From positions 806,001 to 870,000 of the forward strand of contig NZ_FYFA01000002.1 of assembly GCF_900188435.1 (NCBI RefSeq): 64,000 bases of DNA, written 5' to 3'. The stretch is from Marinobacter sp. es.048. GTDB taxonomy: Bacteria; Pseudomonadota; Gammaproteobacteria; Pseudomonadales; Oleiphilaceae. Positions 56,769 to 64,000 of this stretch are shown in pieces. The notes under the pieces were generated by a model that was not told the origin of the DNA, did no database searches, and saw only the letters and a list, made by a program, of their open reading frames with translations. Position 1 is the stretch's first letter; each line of letters begins with the position of its first letter. The translations under genes were made by a program, and so were the position numbers.

Positions 56769-58342
56769 GAAGGCTCTCTATCCGGTGCGCAGGGAGAACC
56801 CTGGGCGCCGGCAACAGGCAGAGTAAAGTAGAAACAGGCGCCGCCATCCTCCGGTCGCTCGAAACCGATGTCGCCACCCTGGGCCTGTATCAGGGATCGG
56901 CAGGTTGACAGACCAATTCCCATACCCTCGTCCTTGGTGGTGAAGAACGGCAGAAACAGTTTCTCTTCGGCGTCTTCCGACAAACCGATGCCATGGTCTC
57001 GCACCTGGATTCGCACACAGGTGCCACCCTGCACACTCGCACTCACCTCGACAGGCGCACTGGAATCAATACTGCTGGTGGCCTCCAGGGCATTGCGGAT
57101 CAGGTTAAGCGCCACCTGCTGAACCTGGACGGGGTCTGCAAGAACGTCCGGCATAGCCTCAGGAACCGACAGTTCAATGGCACCTTTGTTGTTACGCATA
57201 TCCACTTCGGCAAACTGGCGGGTATCTTCCAGCAACGCAGGCACTGACAGCACTTCTTTGCCCGTGGCCGGCTTTTTCATGAATCGACGGATTCGACGAA
57301 TAATCTCGCTGGCCCGATGGGACTGCGCCTCAATCTTGTCCAGGGTCTCCTGGAGCAGACTCATGTCTGCATTTTCCTTTGCCATCATCCGCTTGGCGAC
57401 GCGGGCATAATTGGTGATGGCGGTCAGCGGCTGGTTCACCTCATGGGCAACGCCGGCAGCCATTTCGCCCATGGTGGTCAGGCGGGAGGTATGGGCCAGC
57501 TGCTCACGCTGTTCCTGAACCAGTTGCCGGGCATCCTCCAGCGCCTTTTCGTTATCCAGTTCGGCGCTGATATCCCGGAACACGACAACGGCACCATGGA
57601 GCTCGTCAGAGTCCAGTTTCGGGGTCGAACGGTACTCAGCGGGAAAGCCGGTTCCATCGGCCCGCAGCATACGAATATCCCTCTGGTTCTCCGCTACCCC
57701 CTGCTGACAGGTGGCCTTTACCGGGAGGCTGTCCGGATTGTCCCCGGCAGTTGCAAAGTGAGTTTCGAAAAAATCACGGCCAATCAGCTCTTCCACCGGG
57801 CATCCTACAATCGACGCCGCCGCAGGATTTGCAAATTCGATAATGCCATTCTCATCGAGGCCGTAGATGCCCTCGCTGATGGAATTGAGAATCCGGGCCT
57901 GATCGCTCTGCAGTTCACGATTGCGGGCCTGCAGCTCCCGCTCAAGACGAATCACACTGGCGTGGGTTTTCACCCGGGCGATCACTTCCTGGGACTGGAA
58001 GGGTTTGGAGATATAGTCGGCGCCGCCGAGAGAGAAGCCTTTCACCTTCGCCTGCAGGTCATCCAACGCAGACAGGAAAACAACGGCACAGTCTGCCGTC
58101 TGGAGATCCGCCTTGAGGCGCTCACAGACTTCATAGCCATCCATCTCCGGCATCATGATATCCAGGAGAATAACTTCGGGCTGATGGCGGTGGGCAAGGT
58201 CGAGGGCCTTTTCGCCTTCGTTGGCAATGAGCAGCCGGTAACCTTTATCTTTCAGGGTCTCATAGAGGACTTTGAGGTTCTGCGGGTTGTCGTCCACAAG
58301 CAGAACCGTAACCTCCGAGTTCTCGCTGACAGGTTCAGTCAT
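56765..58342 (-). CDS. Hybrid sensor histidine kinase (REC-PAS-HisKA-HATPase)
   Basis: A 525-residue soluble kinase. An N-terminal receiver domain has phospho-acceptor D61 in VILLDIMMPEMDG. A short coiled linker leads to a PAS domain (about 147-262). HisKA carries phospho-acceptor H300 in GVAHEVNQPLTAI. The HATPase domain has NLIRNALEATSS and DHGIGLSEDAEEKLFLPFFTTKDEGMGIGLSTCRS. No membrane helices, so it senses a cytosolic cue or receives phosphate from another kinase. It lies 45 bases after a FixJ-type regulator, its probable partner. Its TAG overlaps the MaoC stop on the other strand. Confidence 0.92.
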   Translation of the reverse strand: MTEPVSENSEVTVLLVDDNPQNLKVLYETLKDKGYRLLIANEGEKALDLAHRHQPEVILLDIMMPEMDGYEVCERLKADLQTADCAVVFLSALDDLQAKVKGFSLGGADYISKPFQSQEVIARVKTHASVIRLERELQARNRELQSDQARILNSISEGIYGLDENGIIEFANPAAASIVGCPVEELIGRDFFETHFATAGDNPDSLPVKATCQQGVAENQRDIRMLRADGTGFPAEYRSTPKLDSDELHGAVVVFRDISAELDNEKALEDARQLVQEQREQLAHTSRLTTMGEMAAGVAHEVNQPLTAITNYARVAKRMMAKENADMSLLQETLDKIEAQSHRASEIIRRIRRFMKKPATGKEVLSVPALLEDTRQFAEVDMRNNKGAIELSVPEAMPDVLADPVQVQQVALNLIRNALEATSSIDSSAPVEVSASVQGGTCVRIQVRDHGIGLSEDAEEKLFLPFFTTKDEGMGIGLSTCRSLIQAQGGDIGFERPEDGGACFYFTLPVAGAQGSPCAPDREPS

Positions 58343-58387
58343 AAATGTCGGGCCGGTTAAAAAAGTAACCGTATGATGCCGCCGGGA

Positions 58388-59014
58388 TCACCCTGCGTCG
58401 ATAAGGTCCTTTACGGACAGGACCATACGAACGAGATGTGCGAGGGAATGGGTACCCATCTTGTGCATAACGCGGGAACGGTGGATCTCCACCGTGCGCT
58501 GGCTTATCTCCAGCTCAATGGCAATCACCTTGTTGGCCTGGCCGGCAATCATCCGGTCCATGATTTCGTGTTCCCGGGGGGTCAGGCTCTTGATGCGACG
58601 GATGATCTCCTGCTTCTCATCCAGTGACTTGCGCTGCTCCAGGTCCTGTTTGAGAGCTGCCTCGATTTTCTCCAGCAGCGCCTCCTCACGGTAGGGCTTC
58701 TGGATGAAGTCCACAGCACCCTCTTTCATGGCGTCGACGGCCATAGGCACGTCACCGTGCCCGGTCACAAAGATGATCGGCAGAATGGAGTGCTTTTCAT
58801 TGAGCTTTTTCTGGAGCTCCATACCGTCCATGCCGGGCATGCGGATATCCAGCACAATGCAGCCTGCCATCTTGTCGGAATAGTCCTTCAGGAAAGCGGT
58901 TGCACTCTCATAGGTCTTGACCGGCTTGCCGTCGGATTTCAGCAGCAGCTCCAGGGAGTCGCGGACTGCTTCATCGTCCTCTACCACGTACACGGTTTGC
59001 TGGATATCAGTCAT
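58388..59014 (-). CDS. FixJ-family response regulator
   Basis: A 208-residue regulator. The receiver domain (1-120) has acidic pocket EDDE near 12-15, phospho-acceptor D56 in CIVLDIRMPGMDG, and the conserved Thr and Lys in VTGHGD and QKPY. The LuxR-type HTH (about 140-200) reads LTPREHEIMDRMIAGQANKVIAIELEISQRTVEIHRSRVMHKM. It matches FixJ/TtrR/StyR-type regulators and probably accepts phosphate from the hybrid kinase downstream. AGGAGA precedes the ATG. The Lon-like gene is 39 bases upstream on the same strand. Confidence 0.93.
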   Translation of the reverse strand: MTDIQQTVYVVEDDEAVRDSLELLLKSDGKPVKTYESATAFLKDYSDKMAGCIVLDIRMPGMDGMELQKKLNEKHSILPIIFVTGHGDVPMAVDAMKEGAVDFIQKPYREEALLEKIEAALKQDLEQRKSLDEKQEIIRRIKSLTPREHEIMDRMIAGQANKVIAIELEISQRTVEIHRSRVMHKMGTHSLAHLVRMVLSVKDLIDAG

Positions 59015-59053
59015 GGGTGTGTTCTCTCCTGTCCGTTTTCTTATGATCGCCGG

Positions 59054-61462
59054 TCAGTGAATTGACGGGTCTTTATGGTCGTCACGGGCATGTTCCTGGC
59101 GCTCGTGTTCCCGCATTTTTTCAAGTCGTTGCTGGATAATGCCAAAAACGCTCTGCTTGGGGTACCTGCCTTTGTCATCGGCCTTGCCCGCAGGCTTGCC
59201 AAGCAGCAGGGTTATGGCCTCTTCAACATGGGCGACCGCATACACCGCAAACTGCCCCCCGCGCACCGACTGCACCACTTCACTGTCGAGCATCAGGTTC
59301 TGCACATTGGTGGAGGGCAAAATGACACCCTGGCTGCCTGAAAGCCCGCCCTTGAGCTGGCAGGTGGCGAAAAAGCCTTCCACTTTTTCATTCACGCCCC
59401 CAATGGGCTGAACCTCACCAAACTGGTTGACCGATCCCGTAATCGCAAGATCCTGTCGAACCGGAATGCCGGAGAGGGACGAAATCAGCGCGCACAGCTC
59501 CGCCAGAGAGGCGCTGTCTCCGTCCACTTCACCGTAGTTCTGCTCGAAGGTCAGACTGGCCGACAGATGCATCGGGTCATTGACCGCAAAATGGGAAGCT
59601 AGCCAGGAGCTCAAGATCATTACGCCCTTGGAGTGCAGATTGCCACCGAGCTTTACATCACGCTCAATATCCATCACCACGCCATCTCCATAATAGCAGG
59701 TAGCGGTAACACGGTTGGAAAGTCCAAATTCAAACCCGCCCGTGGAAAGAACCGAAAGCGCATTTACCTGGCCAACACACGTACCACTGGTAGTTACGAG
59801 CGTCGTACCGTCACGGATGGAATCGTAGAACTGATCCCGGATCCGGCTGCTGCGGTATTTTGCACTTTCCAGCGCACGCTCCACATGCAGATCCTGAATC
59901 AGCTTGGCCCCGGCCTGGCGGGCCCAGAAATCGGATTCTCGCAGCAGGTTGGCAATATCCGCCGCGTGCAGGGACAGTCGATCCTGGTGCTCGGCCATAC
60001 GGGCACTGTGCTCAATAATCCGGGCAACAGCCTTGTTTGAACAGTGCAACAGCTTCTTCTCACTCACCAGGCTGGCAATAAACTTGGCATAGAGCAGTTG
60101 GCTGTCATCAGAACGGTACATCTCGTTCTCGAAATCCGCCGTAACCCGGAACAGCTCGGCAAACTCGGAATCGTATTCCTGTAGCAACATCCAGGTTTCT
60201 CGATCACCGAACAGAACAATCTTGACGTCCAGGGGAACCGATTCCGGTTCAATTGAGATGGTTCCGGAGAGCGTCAGTTCCCGTTCCAGGGAATTTATCT
60301 GTATGGACTTCGAACGCAGGGCACGCTTGAGGCCGTCCCATACAAACGGTTGCTCCAGAACCTTGATGGCGTCCATCAACAGATAGCCACCGTTGGCCCT
60401 GTGCAGGCTGCCCGGGCGAATCAGGGAGAAATCCGTGAACACCGTGCCCTTGTAGGTGACGTTCTCAACGTAACCGAACAGGTTGTGGTAGGTGGGGTTA
60501 TCCTCCACCACCATCGGCACTTCGTTGGTTTTCTGATGCACCAGAACATTGACGAGGTAACGGCGGGGCATCTTCTTGTCGAGGGACGCATAAGCAATCG
60601 CTGCCTGCTCCTCGTTATCGTCGAGGAATATCTCCAGGTTCTCCACAAGGTCCGCCCGAACCGCTTCAAAGTAGGCAACCACTTCCGGCAGATCCTTATA
60701 TTTCTCGATCAGCTCATCAATCTGGTGGCCGGAGATACCTTCGAGAGTTTCCTGGTTCAGGGCCTGCTGTTTATCGGCGTACTCCTGCTCCCAGTCCGCC
60801 AGTTTGCGCAGGGCCTGCCGGAGCTTTTTCTCGAGTCTGTTGATGGCATCTTCGAACTTGTCGCGCTGCTCCTCGGTAAGTGCCTGGAACGATTCTGCGG
60901 TATGAGGCTCATCCCCGTTCATGGCAACCAGCCGGTAACCACCCGGCGTGGTCACGGTCAGGCTCACCTTTTTGCGCCGGGCCTGGGCTGCAACCTTCTC
61001 CAGCTCGTCTTCCTGCTTCTTGCCGTACTCGTTCTTTAGCTGTTCCGAGCGTTCCAGAAAGCTGTCACTGTCAAAGGTCTGGGGAATCACCTTGACCAGA
61101 CGACTCATCAGCTTTTCCATATCCTGCTTGAGCTGGGTTCCCTTTCCTGCCGGCAGCTGCAACAGCTTCGGAATACGCGGCTCTTCGAAATTGGCCACAT
61201 AGCACCAGTCATGGCTCTGTTGATCGGTATCCACATGGTGCTCCAGGTAGCGCAACATCATGGTGCGCTTACCCAGGCCATTTCGGCCAACGGCATAGAC
61301 GTTGTAACCGCCATGGGGCATTGCCAGGGCAAAACGCACAGCTTCCTGGGCGCGGTTCTGGCCGACGATTTCAGCCAGCGGCTCCAGTTGTTTGGTGGTT
61401 TTGAACGGCAGATCTTTCAGAACACAGGCTTTGTAAAGCTGGTGCAGAGACAGTGACTTCAA
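59054..61462 (-). CDS. Lon-family ATP-dependent protease (LonC-like, AAA_32 type)
   Basis: An 802-residue S16 protease of the stand-alone family without the Lon N-terminal domain. The nucleotide-binding loop is GRNGLGKRTMM near 58-68, where Arg replaces the usual Thr/Ser after Lys. A long helical insertion (about 125-260) is followed by an AAA lid. The C-terminal peptidase domain has catalytic Ser in DGDSASLAEL near 654 and Lys in GGVNEKVEGFF near 697. Translation starts at TTG 61462: AGGA lies seven bases upstream, and an in-frame stop occurs a few codons further up. It may be co-transcribed with the FixJ regulator and kinase. Confidence 0.88.
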   Translation of the reverse strand: MKSLSLHQLYKACVLKDLPFKTTKQLEPLAEIVGQNRAQEAVRFALAMPHGGYNVYAVGRNGLGKRTMMLRYLEHHVDTDQQSHDWCYVANFEEPRIPKLLQLPAGKGTQLKQDMEKLMSRLVKVIPQTFDSDSFLERSEQLKNEYGKKQEDELEKVAAQARRKKVSLTVTTPGGYRLVAMNGDEPHTAESFQALTEEQRDKFEDAINRLEKKLRQALRKLADWEQEYADKQQALNQETLEGISGHQIDELIEKYKDLPEVVAYFEAVRADLVENLEIFLDDNEEQAAIAYASLDKKMPRRYLVNVLVHQKTNEVPMVVEDNPTYHNLFGYVENVTYKGTVFTDFSLIRPGSLHRANGGYLLMDAIKVLEQPFVWDGLKRALRSKSIQINSLERELTLSGTISIEPESVPLDVKIVLFGDRETWMLLQEYDSEFAELFRVTADFENEMYRSDDSQLLYAKFIASLVSEKKLLHCSNKAVARIIEHSARMAEHQDRLSLHAADIANLLRESDFWARQAGAKLIQDLHVERALESAKYRSSRIRDQFYDSIRDGTTLVTTSGTCVGQVNALSVLSTGGFEFGLSNRVTATCYYGDGVVMDIERDVKLGGNLHSKGVMILSSWLASHFAVNDPMHLSASLTFEQNYGEVDGDSASLAELCALISSLSGIPVRQDLAITGSVNQFGEVQPIGGVNEKVEGFFATCQLKGGLSGSQGVILPSTNVQNLMLDSEVVQSVRGGQFAVYAVAHVEEAITLLLGKPAGKADDKGRYPKQSVFGIIQQRLEKMREHERQEHARDDHKDPSIH

Positions 61463-61679
61463 GGTTTGGTCCTGTAACGGTTAACACATTGGCCGGTCAT
61501 TGTAGATTCTGAGGTCGGCTCTGTCGCGTTCAGCACGAAGATTTCTGGAGTTGCGCACAGTGCGCGGTATTTTGTTAGGCAGTTCACAATTCCGTTGCCG
61601 GTTATTTTTCAGCCAGTCTTTGCGGAACTACACTTCACTTCCCAACTATAAATACAATGCACGCAACGGACGCCAGCGT

Positions 61680-62057
61680 ATGACCAGTGATTCCGCGGAA
61701 CGCAGAATCAAGGATCGTTACCCCGCCTCCTGCCTGAAGGTTCAACTTCGGGAGCGTGGCTTTCTTGGTCGTGGCAAACAGCCCACACCGGTGACTTGTC
61801 TTGATCTCAACCGGTACGGAATGGCAGTGCTTTGTCCCAGACCGGTAGAACCGGGAGTCCGTCTGTTCATGGATTTTGACGGCAAGTACATCAACGAATC
61901 GCGGGTTTGCGCCCGGGTGGTGGAGTGCCAGCCTTACCAGACCGGTTATCGCGTTAGCGTCCAGTTCAGCTATTGCCTAGACAAGAAAGGTTATTCACGC
62001 GCGGTCGACAACGCACTGTCGCGGATTGAAGGCCTCTACAACCGGTTTGCGAGCTGA
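61680..62057 (+). CDS. PilZ-domain protein
   Basis: A 125-residue PilZ domain. The RxxxR motif is RRIKDRYPA near 8-16. The second motif is DLNRYGMAV, a DxNxxG variant of the usual DxSxxG. Cyclic-di-GMP binding is likely but the Ser-to-Asn change makes it uncertain. No other domain is attached. A longer frame exists back to 61551, but its 43 extra residues are unstructured and there is no better site. Divergent from the Lon-like gene across 217 bases, which hold no gene. Confidence 0.85.
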   Translation: MTSDSAERRIKDRYPASCLKVQLRERGFLGRGKQPTPVTCLDLNRYGMAVLCPRPVEPGVRLFMDFDGKYINESRVCARVVECQPYQTGYRVSVQFSYCLDKKGYSRAVDNALSRIEGLYNRFAS

Positions 62058-62072
62058 GCCAGTCCCTCAGGC

Positions 62073-62543
62073 TCACACCAAACCGGCGTCAAGGCTGGCG
62101 GCGACATACATCCCCAGCTCACGGCACTGCCCCTCAAACTCATCCCGATACTCGCCCCTGCAGATCAGGGGTTCCTGCATCAGTTTCCAGCGCAACCCGG
62201 TGGTAATGCTTTCGATGGCCCGATTGGTACCGGTGCCGTCATGTCCAGCGCGGATATAGCAGGCAAACGGCAACCCCTGGGTTTTCTCGAGGCAGGGATA
62301 GTAGCTGCGATCAAAGAAGTCCTTCAGGGCACCGCTCATATACCCGAGATTCTCAGTGGTACCGAGAATAATGGCGTCGCAGGCGAGAACGTCTTCAGGG
62401 CCAGCGTCCAAAGGTGCCAGAACGGTTACTTCAACGTTCTCGATGTCTTCGTGGCGGGCACCCTCCTCCACGGCTTCTCGAAGGCGGAGGGTGTTCGGGG
62501 AGGGGGCATGGGCAACAATCAAAAGTTTTTTCATGTCATCCAT
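62073..62543 (-). CDS. Flavodoxin-family NAD(P)H:FMN reductase-like protein
   Basis: A 156-residue flavodoxin-fold protein. The N-terminal LLIVAHAPSPNTLRLREAVEEGA segment binds the FMN phosphate, and ILGTTENLGYMSGALKDFFDR near 70-90 wraps the isoalloxazine. This matches the flavodoxin/NADPH-dependent FMN reductase group. GGGAGG is just upstream of the ATG at 62543; an ATG at 62534 is also possible. It follows recA by 20 bases, in the place where recX is often found. Confidence 0.78.
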   Translation of the reverse strand: MDDMKKLLIVAHAPSPNTLRLREAVEEGARHEDIENVEVTVLAPLDAGPEDVLACDAIILGTTENLGYMSGALKDFFDRSYYPCLEKTQGLPFACYIRAGHDGTGTNRAIESITTGLRWKLMQEPLICRGEYRDEFEGQCRELGMYVAASLDAGLV

Positions 62544-62563
62544 ACGTCCTCCCTGCATCAAGC

Positions 62564-63610
62564 TTAGAGCAGTTCGCCGTTGGCTTCGGCGGGCTCTTCT
62601 TTAGCGTCTTTCTTCGGTTCAGGCTTGGGCATCAACTTGTCCCGAACCTTGGCTTCGATCTCGTTGGCAATGTCCATGTTTTCTTCCAGGAACTTGCAGG
62701 CGTTGGCCTTGCCCTGACCGATCTTGTCGCCATTGTAGGCGTACCAGGCCCCGGATTTGTCGACAAAGCCTTCCTTAACGCCCATATCGAGGACTTCGGC
62801 CATGTGGTAAATGCCCTTACCGTACATGATCTGGAACTCGGCCTGCTTGAACGGCGGTGACACCTTGTTCTTGACCACTTTCACGCGGGTCTCGTTACCA
62901 ACCACTTCATCACCGTCTTTCACAGCACCGATGCGGCGGATATCAAGGCGAACAGAGGAGTAGAATTTCAGCGCGTTACCACCGGTCGTAGTTTCGGGCG
63001 AGCCAAACATAACGCCGATTTTCATACGGATCTGGTTGATGAAAATCATCAGGCAGTTGGCGTGTTTGACGTTACCGGTCAGCTTACGAAGCGCCTGGGA
63101 CATCAGTCGCGCCTGCAGACCGACGTGGCTGTCGCCCATTTCACCCTCAATTTCCGCTTTCGGCGTCAGGGCGGCAACCGAGTCGACGATGATGACGTCA
63201 ACCGCATTTGACCGAACCAGCATGTCGGCGATTTCCAGGGCCTGCTCACCGGTATCCGGCTGGGACACCAGAAGGTCGTCCACATTGACGCCCAGCTTCT
63301 CGGCGTAAACCGGATCAAGCGCGTGCTCGGCATCCACGAATGCGCAGGTTTTGCCGGCTTTTTGTGCTTCGGCAATCACCTGCAGGGTGAGCGTCGTCTT
63401 ACCGGAACTTTCCGGACCGTAGATTTCGCAAATTCGACCATAAGGAAGACCGCCAATACCCAGGGCAACGTCCAGGCCGAGGGAACCGGTGGAGACCGCA
63501 GGAATGGCTTCGCGGGGCTGATCGCCCATTTTCATGACGGCGCCCTTGCCGAACTGGCGCTCAATCTGCCCAAGTGCTGCGCTCAATGCTTTCTTGCGGT
63601 TGTCTTCCAT
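62564..63610 (-). CDS. recA: Recombinase A
   Basis: A 348-residue RecA. Walker A is GPESSGKTT near 66-74. The [27 protein letters not shown] stretch near 138-164 carries Walker B and loop L1, and [10 protein letters not shown] lies in the C-domain. It drives strand exchange and activates LexA cleavage. A perfect LexA box lies 97 bases upstream. AGAGGG precedes the ATG. The next gene on the transcript is a flavodoxin-like reductase, not recX. Confidence 0.98.
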   Translation of the reverse strand: MEDNRKKALSAALGQIERQFGKGAVMKMGDQPREAIPAVSTGSLGLDVALGIGGLPYGRICEIYGPESSGKTTLTLQVIAEAQKAGKTCAFVDAEHALDPVYAEKLGVNVDDLLVSQPDTGEQALEIADMLVRSNAVDVIIVDSVAALTPKAEIEGEMGDSHVGLQARLMSQALRKLTGNVKHANCLMIFINQIRMKIGVMFGSPETTTGGNALKFYSSVRLDIRRIGAVKDGDEVVGNETRVKVVKNKVSPPFKQAEFQIMYGKGIYHMAEVLDMGVKEGFVDKSGAWYAYNGDKIGQGKANACKFLEENMDIANEIEAKVRDKLMPKPEPKKDAKEEPAEANGELL

Positions 63611-63706
63611 CAGTGCAAACCCTCTGTCGCCTGGCCGCCATCCTCAGGAAAAGGCTGGCAGCGAAATAGTGAATCGGGAATCCGTACAGCTCAAACAGTC
63701 AATTCC

Positions 63707-63722
63707 CTGTATATTTGAACAG
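63707..63722. promoter_or_regulatory. LexA (SOS) box upstream of recA
   Basis: CTGTATATTTGAACAG is an exact CTGT-N8-ACAG operator. It is centred about 104 bases before the recA ATG, and TATACA on the minus strand lies inside it, suggesting it overlaps the -10. Confidence 0.93.
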
Positions 63723-63773
63723 TATTAAAACATAACCCGCAGAGGAGACCAACCCCTCCGGATGTGAAAGCCG

Positions 63774-64000
63774 TCAGACTTCGCCGACAAAATCGTTAAC
63801 CTCTTGAAGGGCAAAGAGAACGGCTTGCCGACGAACCTGATCGCGATCGCCATCAAAGTGTTTTACCACCGCCACAGTGGAGGCCGGACTGCTACCCCAG
63901 GCAAACCAGACGGTGCCCACAGGCTTGTCTTTGTTGCCACCGCCGGGCCCTGCCACACCACTGATCGCAACGGCAACGTCAGCATCTGTTGCCACCAGGG
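63774..64000 (-). CDS. CinA C-terminal domain / nicotinamide-nucleotide amidase (5' part outside window)
   Basis: About 75 C-terminal codons; the start is beyond base 64000. The visible part has ATDADVAVAISGVAGPGGGNKDKPVGTVW, the signature of the PncC/CinA family, which deamidates NMN in NAD salvage. It lies 164 bases upstream of recA, the standard cinA-recA arrangement. Whether a competence-type N-terminal domain is present cannot be seen. Confidence 0.93.
   Translation of the reverse strand, partial: LVATDADVAVAISGVAGPGGGNKDKPVGTVWFAWGSSPASTVAVVKHFDGDRDQVRRQAVLFALQEVNDFVGEV

Overview
This 64 kb window looks like chromosomal core sequence from a marine gammaproteobacterium, most probably Marinobacter or a close relative. 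The basis is the thrS-infC-rpmI-rplT-pheS-pheT-ihfA-merR order, the TAXI-type TRAP system, the BCCT osmolyte carrier, the many AraC-type regulators next to fatty-acid CoA enzymes, and even, moderately GC-rich codon use. The genus is an inference from gene content and protein style; no database was searched. I see no insertion sequence, prophage, CRISPR array or rRNA operon. Two tRNA genes are present: Pro-GGG and Asp-GTC.

Layout. 1-4665 (minus): a four-gene operon for making and recycling glucosylglycerate (D-glycerate kinase, phosphatase, GpgS-type synthase, GH13_18 phosphorylase that runs off the left edge). 4741-8737: selO, class I fumarase, enoyl-CoA hydratase. 9044-12226: a very large VolA/Pla-1-type surface lipase lipoprotein. 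12345-17694: a CaiB-type CoA-transferase divergent from an AraC regulator, rmuC, and two hypotheticals. 17841-21102: a translationally coupled trio of retropepsin-like lipoprotein, inactive-transglutaminase/7TM protein and ATP-grasp ligase. 21163-24659: BCCT carrier and a membrane-anchored glutamate-synthase-like protein on either side of a palindrome. 24775-26283: tRNA-Pro, a Crp/Fnr regulator facing a DUF2892 gene, and MerR. 26264-33310: the translation operon, with an AUU-started infC and a multi-hairpin leader before pheS. 33463-37133: TAXI-TRAP transporter. 37318-42433: RND exporter with YCF48-like and DUF1329 partners. 42570-46421: pepN, DUF2797, DUF1315.

46464-46587 is the most interesting spot. 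A consensus -35, a Fur box laid over the -10, an 86-nt stretch with a 5' stem-loop and a strong intrinsic terminator together look like an unannotated iron-repressed small RNA, similar in architecture to RyhB or PrrF.

46586-54225: rhomboid protease, metallophosphoesterase, nadK, a coiled-coil hypothetical, fadH, an AraC regulator and a tiny acidic ORF. 54366-64000: tRNA-Asp with a textbook stringent-type promoter, an AraC regulator divergent from a MaoC hydratase, a hybrid kinase and FixJ-type regulator, a Lon-family protease, a PilZ protein, a flavodoxin-like reductase, recA with a perfect LexA box, and the 3' end of a cinA/pncC gene.

Together the genes suggest a salt-adapted, lipid-degrading heterotroph: osmolyte synthesis and uptake (glucosylglycerate, BCCT), extracellular lipid attack (lipase), acyl-CoA handling (enoyl-CoA hydratase, CaiB, FadH, MaoC) and organic-acid-type uptake (TAXI-TRAP).
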